64,000 nt of DNA. Origin: an uncultured Flavobacteriaceae bacterium (GTDB lineage Bacteria; Bacteroidota; Bacteroidia; Flavobacteriales; Flavobacteriaceae). Under the pieces are notes generated by a model, which had not been told where the DNA came from, made no database searches, and saw only the letters and a program-made list of their open reading frames with translations. The translations under genes and the position numbers were made by a program. Where the stretch lies: the NCBI GenBank assembly GCA_938092005.1, contig CALKOU010000006.1, positions 1 to 64,000 on the forward strand, in the 5' to 3' direction. Positions 1 through 10,172 of this stretch are shown piece by piece (the first letter of the stretch is position 1; each line of letters begins with the position of its first letter).

Positions 1-42
1 CTCCACGATTAAGCGCCCTGACTCACGTCGGGGTGAAAACAC

Positions 43-75
43 AAAAATCTGACAAGCTAGCTTGATCAGATTTTT
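43..75. terminator. strong hairpin with flanking A/T tracts (terminator-like)
   Basis: AAAAATCTGA-CAAGCTAGCTTG-A-TCAGATTTTT: 10-bp arms around an inner palindrome, followed by a T tract. Confidence 0.6.
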
Positions 76-198
76 TGTTTTAAGAACGCTGTTCTACAAG
101 AACAGTGTCAGGGCATTTACAGCACGGGGCTTGAGGAAAAACTGAAAGTTAATCCCTTCTTCTCCACGTTAAAGCACAACAATACGCTGGGCAAAACG

Positions 199-236
199 CT
201 AAAAAGCCCTGCAAATGTATTTGCAGGGCTTTTTAG
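199..236. terminator. bidirectional intrinsic terminator-like hairpin
   Basis: CTAAAAAGCCCTGCAAAT-GT-ATTTGCAGGGCTTTTTAG: perfect 18-bp stem with A and T tracts on the two sides. Confidence 0.8.
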
Positions 237-280
237 CTTGACCTTTTATATTTTCATAAATTAGACCCAAAATAAAATAT

Positions 281-412
281 ATGTCTAGTAAGTTTTTTGG
301 CAACAGTCTAAATAAAAATACAACTGAAAAAAAAGGAGGTAAACAAAAAATGTCAAACAAAAGCAATAAGCCTAAATCTTCGGGGGTTAGAAAAGTCGGA
401 AGAGGCAATTAA
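281..412 (+). CDS. small basic hypothetical protein (43 aa), absent from the supplied ORF track
   Basis: Open frame ATG..TAA: MSSKFFGNSLNKNTTEKKGGKQKMSNKSNKPKSSGVRKVGRGN. Alternative start at 350 preceded by AGGAGGT. Immediately upstream of the next + strand gene. Confidence 0.5.
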   Translation: MSSKFFGNSLNKNTTEKKGGKQKMSNKSNKPKSSGVRKVGRGN

Positions 413-420
413 GCTTTGTC

Positions 421-738
421 ATGAAAAAACTATTTGCTTTACTATGTGTCATGGGTGTCGTATTACCCTACTATAACATCTATAAGTTTATAGAAGCTAA
501 TCATTGGGAATGGTCAACGGCATTGTTTTTTGAACAAATCAATATGAATTATGGCATGAAGATTTTAAATGCTGACCTAACCGTAGCGGCGACAACCTTT
601 TTGGTGTTTATCCTCTACAAATTAAAGGTAAAGTACATCAGCTTAAAACAGTTTTTAACGTACTTCGCTTCACTATTTTTAGTGGGCTTTTCACTAGCCT
701 TGCCATTATACTTATACGACAACTATAAACGAGATTAA
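421..738 (+). CDS. small multi-TM membrane protein, DUF2834-like
   Basis: 105 aa, three or so hydrophobic segments, N-terminal pattern resembling DUF2834 family proteins. Confidence 0.6.
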   Translation: MKKLFALLCVMGVVLPYYNIYKFIEANHWEWSTALFFEQINMNYGMKILNADLTVAATTFLVFILYKLKVKYISLKQFLTYFASLFLVGFSLALPLYLYDNYKRD

Positions 739-742
739 ACGT

Positions 743-1288
743 ATGAAATACGCTATTGTTAGTTTCTTTTTACTGTTGATTACCTGTGAAAAATCAACCC
801 CTACTGAAGCTGTTCCGTTAAAAGGCCAGTGGGTGCTTGATAAAGCAATATGTTATTGCAATTTTGACGGTTATGTCTTTAACGCTAACCAGCTTTGGTT
901 TTTAGATGAAAGCACACTGGTTAGCAAAGCGGCGGTGACTGATGCCGTTGTTATTTCAACATTGAATGTCCCAGAAAAATACTCCATAAATGATAATGTA
1001 CTAACACTACACGTTACCAACAAAAAATACACCATAGAACACGAGAATGATGTACTGATACTCCATTATGTAGACGTGCCAGAAATTGCCGATGACGAAA
1101 TTTCATATTATTTCAAAAAAGGAGCAGTCGCTAGTTCGTGTGTAGATCAAACCAATATGTTGAAAGAAATTGCTTGTACAAAAGATTACAGGCCTGTTTG
1201 CGGTTGTGACGGCATAACGTATTCCAACAAATGCGTTGCAACATATGATGGCGGAGTTACTTCATATGTAGAAGGATCCTGTAAGTAA
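743..1288 (+). CDS. lipoprotein with C-terminal Kazal-type serine protease inhibitor domain
   Basis: Signal peptide with lipobox-like LLLITC; C-terminal CTKDYRPVCGCDGITYSNKCVA...GSC is a Kazal signature. Confidence 0.8.
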   Translation: MKYAIVSFFLLLITCEKSTPTEAVPLKGQWVLDKAICYCNFDGYVFNANQLWFLDESTLVSKAAVTDAVVISTLNVPEKYSINDNVLTLHVTNKKYTIEHENDVLILHYVDVPEIADDEISYYFKKGAVASSCVDQTNMLKEIACTKDYRPVCGCDGITYSNKCVATYDGGVTSYVEGSCK

Positions 1289-1340
1289 ACGCTTTTTGAA
1301 AAATTACACTATATTCGGTTTAACTTAAAACTCAAATACC

Positions 1341-1868
1341 ATGAAATATCTACTTTTTTTACTCCTTATGGCACCGCTCACTTTTTTAAGTGCACAAAAT
1401 TTTAGAGGACTTGACAAAAGTCCCATGGACAAAGCTTGGTATCCTGCAAGCTACCGCGTATCGGACAAAGTAGCAGCCATTACCTACAGTCGTCCACAAC
1501 TAAAGGGGCGCAATTTTGCTGATATTGTCCCAAGTGGCAAAATATGGCGAACGGGAGCCAACGAGGCAACCGAACTTCGCGTGTTTAAACCTATTGCTAT
1601 TGGAGATACTAAAATCCCCGTGGGAACCTATACTGTTTTTACCATCTTTGAAGCAGAAAGCATGACCTTTATTGTAAATTCGGTAACAAATAGTTGGGGT
1701 GCTTACTCTTATAATCAAGAAAATGATGTTGTTCGGCTTCGTGTTCCTGTGACAAATGCCGAAGAAGTTTTAGAAGCTTTTTCCATGACTTTTACAAGCG
1801 ATGAAACGCCTCAACTGCACATGGGTTGGGCTACCCTTCGGGCAACGATACCCTTTGCGGAGTTATAA
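1341..1868 (+). CDS. DUF2911 domain-containing secreted protein
   Basis: Signal peptide; ITYSRPQLKGR..WRTGANEATEL..PVGTYTVF..WGAYSYNQENDVVR pattern typical of DUF2911. Confidence 0.85.
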   Translation: MKYLLFLLLMAPLTFLSAQNFRGLDKSPMDKAWYPASYRVSDKVAAITYSRPQLKGRNFADIVPSGKIWRTGANEATELRVFKPIAIGDTKIPVGTYTVFTIFEAESMTFIVNSVTNSWGAYSYNQENDVVRLRVPVTNAEEVLEAFSMTFTSDETPQLHMGWATLRATIPFAEL

Positions 1869-1874
1869 GCATGC

Positions 1875-2297
1875 TTATTGCTTTTTAAGCAGCCAAGACG
1901 ACGATTGAATTTTATCGCCAAGACCATCAATTAGTACGATGCCAAGTTGGTCACATACGGGTCGTTCAGGGATGGTATCGTTGTTTTGATCACCGCCATT
2001 GGCAAAAGCCAACTGATATTCAGAACCAAATTCAGCGTGTATTTTTGCAATAGTTGCACATACTGTACGGTCTTGATCTACAGACAAAATGGCCTTGTCT
2101 ACTACGCGCAAATTGGAGACAATATACATACGCTCCGCTTCATCTTGGAATTCTTTTGACCCTTTTAGTTCACGTTGGTAATCTGAATTGACAATCACAA
2201 ACAGGGCGTCTCCTTGCTTTTTTGCGTTGTGAAAATATTCCAAATGCCCTTTGTGAATAGGGTTGAAATAACCGCTTACAATAATTGCTTTTTTCAT
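1875..2297 (-). CDS. cytidylyltransferase-like nucleotidyltransferase
   Basis: N-terminal SGYFNPIHKGHLEYF (HxGH motif) and IVSNLRVVDKAI. Confidence 0.8.
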   Translation of the reverse strand: MKKAIIVSGYFNPIHKGHLEYFHNAKKQGDALFVIVNSDYQRELKGSKEFQDEAERMYIVSNLRVVDKAILSVDQDRTVCATIAKIHAEFGSEYQLAFANGGDQNNDTIPERPVCDQLGIVLIDGLGDKIQSSSWLLKKQ

Positions 2298-2443
2298 GTG
2301 TCAAAGGTAGTGGGTTTTAAAATAATGACACAGCATTTGTGTGTCATTTGGAACATTTATAGACCAATAGATTAAATATGTTATTGGCGTTCCATATAAG
2401 CGTTCTATTTCATATTTTTACGCTTTGAACAAATACAACCAAA

Positions 2444-4714
2444 ATGGCATTTGATATTGCAATGATAAAAGCTACTTACGCACGCCTTGCAGCGCGCGTT
2501 GAAGCAGCGAGAAACGTTACCAACAAACCCCTAACCGCTTCAGAAAAGATTTTGTACTCCCACCTTTGGGACGGTACTGCCAAAAAAGCATTTGGTCGTG
2601 GGGTTGATTATGTTGACTTTGCTCCCGACCGTATTGCCTGTCAAGATGCCACAGCACAAATGGCACTTTTGCAGTTTATGCAAGCAGGAAAACCTAAAGT
2701 AGCTGTTCCCACAACCGTACACTGTGATCACCTTATTCAAGCTAAAGAAGGTGCTAGTGCTGACCTAAAATCTGCAAACAATACCTCTGCTGAAGTATTT
2801 GATTTTTTGCAGTCTGTTTCAAACAAATACGGCATTGGTTTTTGGAAGCCAGGTGCTGGAATTATCCACCAAGTTGTTTTGGAAAACTATGCGTTTCCTG
2901 GTGGGATGATGATAGGAACCGACTCGCACACCGTTAATGCAGGCGGATTGGGAATGCTAGCCATTGGCGTTGGAGGTGCAGATGCCGTTGATGTAATGGC
3001 AGATATGCCATGGGAATTAAAGTTCCCAAAACTGATTGGTGTAAAACTTACTGGAAAGCTTAACGGCTGGACAGCACCTAAAGACGTTATTTTAAAAGTG
3101 GCAGGAATTCTTACCGTAAAAGGTGGGACGGGTGCCATTATCGAATACTTTGGCGAAGGTGCCGAAGCCATGTCATGTACAGGTAAAGGAACCATTTGTA
3201 ATATGGGCGCCGAAGTAGGTGCAACCACATCCACCTTTGGCTACGATGCCGCTATGGAGCGTTACCTACGTGCCACTGGACGTGACGATGTAGCTGATGC
3301 TGCAAACGAAGTTAAAGAACACCTAACTGCCGATCCAGAAGTGTATCAAAACCCAGAGCAGTATTTTGATGAGATTATCGAAATCGATTTGAGTACGCTT
3401 TCGCCACATATCAATGGCCCGTTTACACCAGACCTTGCTACTCCTGTTGCTGAAATGGGCGAAAAAGCAAGCCAAAACGAATGGCCTTTAGACGTAGAAT
3501 GGGGATTGATAGGCTCCTGTACAAACTCGTCTTATGAAGACTTATCTCGTGCGGCTTCTATAGCAAAGCAAGCGGTAGATAAAAAACTGATTACCAAAGC
3601 TGCTTTTGGTATCAACCCGGGCTCTGAGCAAGTACGTTACACTGCTGAGCGCGACGGCTTATTGCAAATTTTTGAAGACTTAGATGCCACTATCTTTACC
3701 AACGCTTGTGGTCCTTGTATTGGACAATGGGCACGGCAAGGTGCAGACAAACAAGAAAAGAATTCGATTGTACACTCATTTAACCGAAACTTCTCAAAAC
3801 GTGCCGATGGAAATCCAAACACACATGCTTTTGTTGCATCGCCCGAAATGGTGGCTGCAGTAGCTATCGCAGGTCGTTTGGACTTTAATCCCATGACGGA
3901 TACACTTGTAAATCAAGACGGTGAAGAAGTGCGTTTGGAAGCGCCAACTGGCATTGAACTCCCACCAAGCGGATTTGATGTAGAAGACAACGGTTATTTG
4001 GCTCCTGAAGAAGATGGTTCTGGCGTTGAAGTTGTTGTAAGTGAATCGTCTGAGCGTTTAGAATTATTAACGCCTTTTGCTCCATGGGATGGCGAAAACC
4101 TCAACGGTGCCAAATTGCTTATAAAAGCATACGGAAAATGTACCACAGACCACATTTCCATGGCTGGTCCTTGGCTGCGTTTTAGAGGACATCTCGACAA
4201 CATCTCAAACAACTGTTTGATTGGTGCTGTTAATGCTTTTAACCAAAAAACAAACTTTGTTAAAAACCAACTCACAGGCGAATACGGTGGTGTTCCTGAT
4301 GTACAACGCGCTTACAAAGCCGCTGGCATTGAAACTGTTGTAGTAGGTGACCACAACTATGGAGAAGGCTCTTCTCGTGAGCATGCAGCCATGGAGCCGC
4401 GTCACTTGGGTGTTAAAGTAGTGTTGGTAAAATCATTTGCGCGTATTCACGAAACCAACCTCAAAAAACAAGGGATGTTGGGAATCACGTTTGCAAATGA
4501 AGCGGACTATGATCTTATTCAAGAGGATGATACATTTAACTTTGTTGACCTAAAAGATTTTGCAGCTGGCAAGCCCATTACTATTGAGGTAACCCACGCC
4601 AATGGCGCTACAGATACGCTAATAGCAAATCATACATACAACGAAGCACAGATTGAATGGTTTAAGGCTGGTTCTGCATTGAATTTAATTAAGCGACAAA
4701 ACAGCGCGGCTTAA
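2444..4714 (+). CDS. acn: aconitate hydratase
   Basis: 756 aa; [64 protein letters not shown] motifs. Confidence 0.97.
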   Translation: MAFDIAMIKATYARLAARVEAARNVTNKPLTASEKILYSHLWDGTAKKAFGRGVDYVDFAPDRIACQDATAQMALLQFMQAGKPKVAVPTTVHCDHLIQAKEGASADLKSANNTSAEVFDFLQSVSNKYGIGFWKPGAGIIHQVVLENYAFPGGMMIGTDSHTVNAGGLGMLAIGVGGADAVDVMADMPWELKFPKLIGVKLTGKLNGWTAPKDVILKVAGILTVKGGTGAIIEYFGEGAEAMSCTGKGTICNMGAEVGATTSTFGYDAAMERYLRATGRDDVADAANEVKEHLTADPEVYQNPEQYFDEIIEIDLSTLSPHINGPFTPDLATPVAEMGEKASQNEWPLDVEWGLIGSCTNSSYEDLSRAASIAKQAVDKKLITKAAFGINPGSEQVRYTAERDGLLQIFEDLDATIFTNACGPCIGQWARQGADKQEKNSIVHSFNRNFSKRADGNPNTHAFVASPEMVAAVAIAGRLDFNPMTDTLVNQDGEEVRLEAPTGIELPPSGFDVEDNGYLAPEEDGSGVEVVVSESSERLELLTPFAPWDGENLNGAKLLIKAYGKCTTDHISMAGPWLRFRGHLDNISNNCLIGAVNAFNQKTNFVKNQLTGEYGGVPDVQRAYKAAGIETVVVGDHNYGEGSSREHAAMEPRHLGVKVVLVKSFARIHETNLKKQGMLGITFANEADYDLIQEDDTFNFVDLKDFAAGKPITIEVTHANGATDTLIANHTYNEAQIEWFKAGSALNLIKRQNSAA

Positions 4715-4726
4715 GTTTTTTCTGCG

Positions 4727-6097
4727 CTATTTCGGTTGATCTAAACCCTTTAAAACCAGCTTTTTTAGGATATCATAACCCTGTTGATTTAGGTGAAGTC
4801 CATCTTGAAGCAGCACATCTTTTTTGATGTTTTCGCCATCCATAAGCTGTTCGTAAAGAGGCAGTTGATGCAAGTAGGGTAATGCTGTCGCAAGTGCAGA
4901 CAGCCCTGCATTAATTTTTTGAATTTCAACAGCTTCGTTTCTTCGCTCAAAAGACGGCTTAATTGAAATGTTATAAATAATCGTTTTTGGAAATTTCGTG
5001 TGAATCATCTGCACAAATGCAGTTATGTCTGCTACAATCCGCGCTGCATCAAACCCCAATGTCAGGTCATTGCCTCCCAAATACAAAACAATAGCTTTGG
5101 GCGTATAGCCATCAAACAACGTGTCAAAATAATGTGTTAACGAGTGAATAAAAGCCCCGCCAAATCCTAAGTTTAAGGTGTTTAACATAGGTAAATCTTG
5201 CGCTAAATTCTTCCATAAGCGTATGGTGGAGCTTCCATAAAAAACGGTTAGTTCTTCTTTGTTTTTGAGTTGGGTTACTTTGCGTTTTAATACTGCTATT
5301 TCGCGTTCAAAGTGTTCTTCTTCTACACCTAATTTTTGTACCCAACCTTTGTACTTTTTATTTATTTTATTAACTACTCCCGAGAGCCTTGGATCATCTG
5401 CAGATTCAATCCCATAATCACGCATGGTAAACGGCGGCATGATTTGGCACTTGTAAGTAGCATCGTTTGGGAGTTTGTCAAAATCTACCATTACCAACGG
5501 TACGATTTTAGTCTGGGGGTGCATACTGCTGGCAAGTTTAAATATCCCTTCTCTAAAGGGGCCTGGTGAGTCCGCTGTTTTGTATGAAAGTCCCTCTGGG
5601 CTAAAAACCAATCCTGTTTGTTGGTGTAATACTTCTTGTGCTTTGGCGTAAAACATTTGGTTTTCGGCTTTAACGTCTTGTTTGCTTAAGTGTGCCGGTA
5701 TGAAGCCTTTTGAATAAACACGTATGTATTTAAATCGATCGTAGTATGCTTTGTGGTGGTGCTCGTTAGGTAGCGAATGTCTTGCCACTCGTACGCCTGG
5801 CACACCATAGTATTTGTAAAGCAGACTGCTAATAAAATGGCTGTCCAATGTGATTTGAAAGTCGTCTGCTGCCATCAAATAAGGGTGGTTGTCCAAATGA
5901 TTGTAAATGAAAATACTTCCTGGCTCATAGGGCAGGTATTCAGATCCCTTAATTTGAACATTCAATTTCTTGAAAATTTCTTGAAACTGTTGACCGCTCA
6001 ATGTTCTTATGTCTTCATAAGAAGCTGCTGAAGGAGATTGTGTAATTTCTTGAAATGCTTGCTTAATCTTGTGGAGCAGGTACTGGTTTTGATTCAT
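4727..6097 (-). CDS. acyltransferase-like domain fused to a C-terminal SGNH/GDSL hydrolase domain
   Basis: N-terminal YNHLDNHPYLMAADDF..., FSPEGLSYKT..FREGIFKLA (PlsC-like), C-terminal FYGSSTIRLW...LGFGGA...YLGGNDL...DGLHLNQQGYDIL (SGNH blocks). Confidence 0.75.
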   Translation of the reverse strand: MNQNQYLLHKIKQAFQEITQSPSAASYEDIRTLSGQQFQEIFKKLNVQIKGSEYLPYEPGSIFIYNHLDNHPYLMAADDFQITLDSHFISSLLYKYYGVPGVRVARHSLPNEHHHKAYYDRFKYIRVYSKGFIPAHLSKQDVKAENQMFYAKAQEVLHQQTGLVFSPEGLSYKTADSPGPFREGIFKLASSMHPQTKIVPLVMVDFDKLPNDATYKCQIMPPFTMRDYGIESADDPRLSGVVNKINKKYKGWVQKLGVEEEHFEREIAVLKRKVTQLKNKEELTVFYGSSTIRLWKNLAQDLPMLNTLNLGFGGAFIHSLTHYFDTLFDGYTPKAIVLYLGGNDLTLGFDAARIVADITAFVQMIHTKFPKTIIYNISIKPSFERRNEAVEIQKINAGLSALATALPYLHQLPLYEQLMDGENIKKDVLLQDGLHLNQQGYDILKKLVLKGLDQPK

Positions 6098-8307
6098 GAT
6101 GCGCTGGTAGCAATACGTGATAATAATTTTTTTACTTGCGTTACGTTTTCGATGTAGTATTTAGCAGCCGTTGCCTTACGCCCTACCTTAACCGTATGTG
6201 CGTGTTCAGGAAGGCTAACAAACATATTTTCGTCTGTTACATCGTCGCCCAAACACAGCACAAAATCGTAATTCCCCTGGCCGTTAATCTCAAACACCGC
6301 ACTTCCTTTATTCACTTTTTGATCTACGACTTCTAACGCTTTGTCCATGTCCAAAATAGTAAGATCATCTGAAAGTAGGCTGGAGAGAACCGTTTTGATT
6401 TCGACCACCCTGCCAGCAGCCAATTCGGGGTCTGTTTTTCGGTAATGCCAAACAAGGCTGTTGTGTTTTTCTTCAATAAACGTTCCTGGAGTACGATCAG
6501 TAAAGGCTTCAAAAATGGGCATGACATCCGCCATCCAATCTTTCCTGCCCGCAACAGTACCTTTCCAGTTTTTTCCTTTATACTTAATATAGTGTCCGTG
6601 CTCTGCTGCTAAGGTCAGTGGTAACGTATCAAACCATTTGTCTAAAAACGCTTGATCTCTTCCACTTACAATTGCAACATCTGTATTCGGAAGCGCACAT
6701 AGAGATTTTATGAGCTTGAACAAGGAATTATCGGGGGTAGCGAGATCAGGTTTTTCGTTAAATTCAACCAGTGTGCCATCATAGTCTAAAAAGATCATGC
6801 GGCGAGCTGCCGTCGTAAAAGCGTCTACAATCGTATTTTGATGATGCTCATTTATTTGAGGAATGATGATTTCCTCTTTTGTTTCAGGCTTAGACTGAAG
6901 GGTGCGCATAAAGTCTTTTGCCCAATAGTCAACGGTGTAACGGCTTAATCGTTTTTGCATCCCAAAATTGCGACGCTTTTGTTCATCTATGGGCATGGTT
7001 ATCGCTTGTAAAAGCGCGTCTGCCATGGCGTTTTTGTCAAATGGGTTAATAAGTATGGACTCAAACAACTCTTTGGATGCGCCTGCCATTTCACTCAAAA
7101 TCAAAACACCATCGCCCTCCACACGAGTAGCAATAAATTCTTTGGCCACCAAGTTCATTCCATCGCGTACAGGCGTGATCATGGCAATGTCAGAAGTCAT
7201 GTACAAATCAATCAAGTCATCAAAGCTCATGGCGCGGTAGTAGTACCAGATAGGTGTCCAATTAACCGTTGCATATTTACCATTTATACGCCCTACTAAC
7301 TCATCGGTTTCCTTTTTGAGTTTTACGTATTCGGGCACATCCGAGCGCGATGGAACCGTGAGCATCAACAAGCGTACTTTTTCTAGATACTCTGGGTATT
7401 TGGTCAAGAAAAGATCGAAAGCCTTGATGCGGTTTACAACGCCTTTGGTATAATCTAATCGGTCAATAGAAAGTATCAGTTTCCCTGACTCAGCGCCTTT
7501 TTTGTGGAGTTCTAGTTGTTTTTTCAGCTCCGATTTTTCAGATTCTTTTTGAGTAAGGTGTGCTTTGGCTGCCAAGTGAAATTTGTCGTAATCAATTCCC
7601 ATGGGAAAGGTGTCCACAACTACTTCACGAAATCCATTGATTATCCTATTAAATTGCACTTCTAAGCGTAGAATTCGCTTAACTGAGCTTAGGAAATGCC
7701 GCTCGTAATCGTAGGTATGAAATCCTATCAAATCAGCTCCTAGCATTCCTTGAAGAAGCGCTTCGCGCCACGGGAAGGTGCGGAAAATTTCAAACGATGG
7801 AAACGGGATGTGTAAGAAAAATCCAATGGTGACATCGGGGCGGACATCCTTTATCATTTTTGGACAAAGCAACAATTGATAATCGTGAATCCAGACCGTA
7901 TCGCCTGGTGCGATATTTTCCAATACACGTTCAGCAAATTTTTTGTTTACCTCTACATAAGATGCCCAATGTGCTTCATTAAAAATGGAAAACTCAATAA
8001 AATAATGAAACAAAGGCCACAGGCATTTGTTTGCCAAGCCGTAGTAAAAATTCGCTACCTCTAATTCCGTCAACAAAACAGGAGCATAGTTATCTTCTTC
8101 TAACCCTTTGGCTAAAGGCGCCCATGCGTCTGACGCAATTTCGTCGATGCCAATACCGGGCCAACCCACCCAAAGCGAATGCTCGTGTTCGTGTACTGAT
8201 TTCATTCCCGTTGCTAATCCACCACTGGTAGGTGTAAATTTGAAAGAATTTTCTACCTTAGATATTCTAATGGGGAGACGATTCGAAACAATGATATTCT
8301 TGGCCAT
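6094..8307 (-). CDS. bifunctional trehalose-6-phosphate synthase / trehalose-phosphatase
   Basis: GT20 motifs (SNRLPI, WVGWPG, VWIHDYQLLLCP, SIDRLDYTKGV) followed by HAD phosphatase motifs (FLDYDGTLVEF, LCLGDDVTDENMF). Overlaps the downstream gene by 4 bp. Confidence 0.95.
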   Translation of the reverse strand: MAKNIIVSNRLPIRISKVENSFKFTPTSGGLATGMKSVHEHEHSLWVGWPGIGIDEIASDAWAPLAKGLEEDNYAPVLLTELEVANFYYGLANKCLWPLFHYFIEFSIFNEAHWASYVEVNKKFAERVLENIAPGDTVWIHDYQLLLCPKMIKDVRPDVTIGFFLHIPFPSFEIFRTFPWREALLQGMLGADLIGFHTYDYERHFLSSVKRILRLEVQFNRIINGFREVVVDTFPMGIDYDKFHLAAKAHLTQKESEKSELKKQLELHKKGAESGKLILSIDRLDYTKGVVNRIKAFDLFLTKYPEYLEKVRLLMLTVPSRSDVPEYVKLKKETDELVGRINGKYATVNWTPIWYYYRAMSFDDLIDLYMTSDIAMITPVRDGMNLVAKEFIATRVEGDGVLILSEMAGASKELFESILINPFDKNAMADALLQAITMPIDEQKRRNFGMQKRLSRYTVDYWAKDFMRTLQSKPETKEEIIIPQINEHHQNTIVDAFTTAARRMIFLDYDGTLVEFNEKPDLATPDNSLFKLIKSLCALPNTDVAIVSGRDQAFLDKWFDTLPLTLAAEHGHYIKYKGKNWKGTVAGRKDWMADVMPIFEAFTDRTPGTFIEEKHNSLVWHYRKTDPELAAGRVVEIKTVLSSLLSDDLTILDMDKALEVVDQKVNKGSAVFEINGQGNYDFVLCLGDDVTDENMFVSLPEHAHTVKVGRKATAAKYYIENVTQVKKLLSRIATSAS

Positions 8308-8343
8308 TTACAAATTTTAAGTAAACATTTTGAACCACAATGT

Positions 8344-10134
8344 ATGTCAAAAAAAAATCCTAGTCCACATTCTGAGAGTTTAAACTTAGGGATAATTGGA
8401 AATTGCAAATCTGCAGCACTAATAAATAGTGATTCCTCAATAGATTGGTGTTGTTTACCACAATTTGATGCTGCGTCTGTTTTTGGAAAAATTCTTGACG
8501 AAAATATTGGCGGGCAATTTAAAATTGAATGTGATTCTTCGTACATCATTACGCAGTCGTATGTTCACAACACCAGCATCCTTTGTACGCGCTTTTCTAA
8601 CGGTCAAGACGCTTTTGAGGTCATGGATTACATGCCGCGCTACAAAAAAGAAGACAACGTATACTACGCCCCACCCGAAATTACACGCCTGTTAAAATAC
8701 ATTAAGGGCGCGCCAAAATTCCGTGTCATTTACGACCCTAGGTTAGAATATGCCGTAGGAGAAACCAAAACATACGTGAAGGAACATTTTATCGTAAGCG
8801 TCGTTGACGACAAAAATTACGATACCCTCTTTTTATATAGCGATTTGGATAAGAATGCCTTGGTTTCAGGACAAGAAATAAACCTTACGCAAGATCAATA
8901 TATGTGTGTGTCATATAATGAGAAAATTAACCTTCCTAGCCTGGAGCATACGCTTTTTGAGTTTGAACGCACCAAAGTGTACTGGTTAAACTGGTGCCAC
9001 AAAACGCCTACGTTTAAGCACTACAATGAAGAAATATTGCGTAGCGCCATGACGTTAAAGCTACTCACTTTCGAAAAAACAGGAGCCGTTTTGGCAGCAG
9101 CAACTACCTCATTGCCCGAAACCATTGGAGAGGTGCGCAATTGGGATTATCGCTTTTGTTGGATTCGAGATGCCTCCATGGTGATCAAGGTCATTGCAAA
9201 ACTAGGACACACCCAAATTGTGAAAAATTTTATTCGTTATATCATTGATTTGGTTCCCGACAAAAACGAAAAGCTCCAAATCATGTACGGTATTAGCGGA
9301 GAAAAAACACTAACAGAAGAAACCCTCGAACATCTAGATGGTTATCAAGGTTCTAGACCCGTTCGTGTAGGAAATGCCGCATACACCCAAAAACAAAACG
9401 ACATTTACGGAATTTTGATGGATGTGATTCATTATCAAATAGACAGTTATCCGCAAGACGATGAAAAACACGAGGAACTTTGGACCATTGTGAAGTCAAT
9501 TGTATGGGTTGTGGATAACAACTGGAAATTAGCCGACAAAGGCATTTGGGAATTCAGGCATGAAGATCGCCATTTTACTTTTTCCAAACTTCTTTGTTGG
9601 GTGGCTGTAGACAGAGCTATTAAGATTTCCAACCTCATTGAAGGGGGTAAAAAAGCGTCCGCCAAATGGGCTGCACTACGCGATGAAATTCACAGCGATA
9701 TCATGAAAAACGCATGGAACGAGAAAAAACAAGCCTTTACGCAGTCTTATCATTCGGAACACTTAGACGCTTCTGTGTTGTTGATGGAGTACTATGGGTT
9801 TATTGACGGTAAAGACCCCAAATATGTCAAAACAGTGAAGGCTATTGAAAAAGAGCTCATGCACGACGGACTGCTATACCGCTATAAAAATGAGGACGAT
9901 TTTGGTCTTCCAAGCTCATCGTTTACCGTTTGCACATTTTGGTTTATCAACAGCTTGTATAAGATTGGCGAGGAAGAAAAAGCAAAGGCTCAATTTGACA
10001 AGCTACTCACCTACAGCAACCATTTGGGGCTGTTTAGCGAAGACATTGACTTTGACTCAAAACGATTGTTGGGGAATTTCCCACAAGCCTATTCACACCT
10101 TGCACTTATTGACAACGCCTTAAACTTTAATTAA
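8344..10134 (+). CDS. glycoside hydrolase family 15 protein (glucoamylase/trehalase-like)
   Basis: IGNCKSAALINSDSSIDWCCLPQFDAASVFGKIL, NWDYRFCWIRDASM, GNAAYTQKQNDIYG, GLFSEDID motifs of bacterial GH15. Confidence 0.92.
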   Translation: MSKKNPSPHSESLNLGIIGNCKSAALINSDSSIDWCCLPQFDAASVFGKILDENIGGQFKIECDSSYIITQSYVHNTSILCTRFSNGQDAFEVMDYMPRYKKEDNVYYAPPEITRLLKYIKGAPKFRVIYDPRLEYAVGETKTYVKEHFIVSVVDDKNYDTLFLYSDLDKNALVSGQEINLTQDQYMCVSYNEKINLPSLEHTLFEFERTKVYWLNWCHKTPTFKHYNEEILRSAMTLKLLTFEKTGAVLAAATTSLPETIGEVRNWDYRFCWIRDASMVIKVIAKLGHTQIVKNFIRYIIDLVPDKNEKLQIMYGISGEKTLTEETLEHLDGYQGSRPVRVGNAAYTQKQNDIYGILMDVIHYQIDSYPQDDEKHEELWTIVKSIVWVVDNNWKLADKGIWEFRHEDRHFTFSKLLCWVAVDRAIKISNLIEGGKKASAKWAALRDEIHSDIMKNAWNEKKQAFTQSYHSEHLDASVLLMEYYGFIDGKDPKYVKTVKAIEKELMHDGLLYRYKNEDDFGLPSSSFTVCTFWFINSLYKIGEEEKAKAQFDKLLTYSNHLGLFSEDIDFDSKRLLGNFPQAYSHLALIDNALNFN

Positions 10135-10172
10135 CAGGAATACCTCGATAAACGCAGCGTCTTTACAGCTCC

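Noticed and set aside
199-408. 69-aa minus-strand ORF over the start of the window
   Set aside because: Runs through a terminator hairpin and is antisense to the better-supported micro-ORF at 281-412.
2887-3234. 115-aa minus-strand ORF inside aconitase
   Set aside because: Antisense to highly conserved aconitase coding sequence; low-complexity composition typical of shadow frames.
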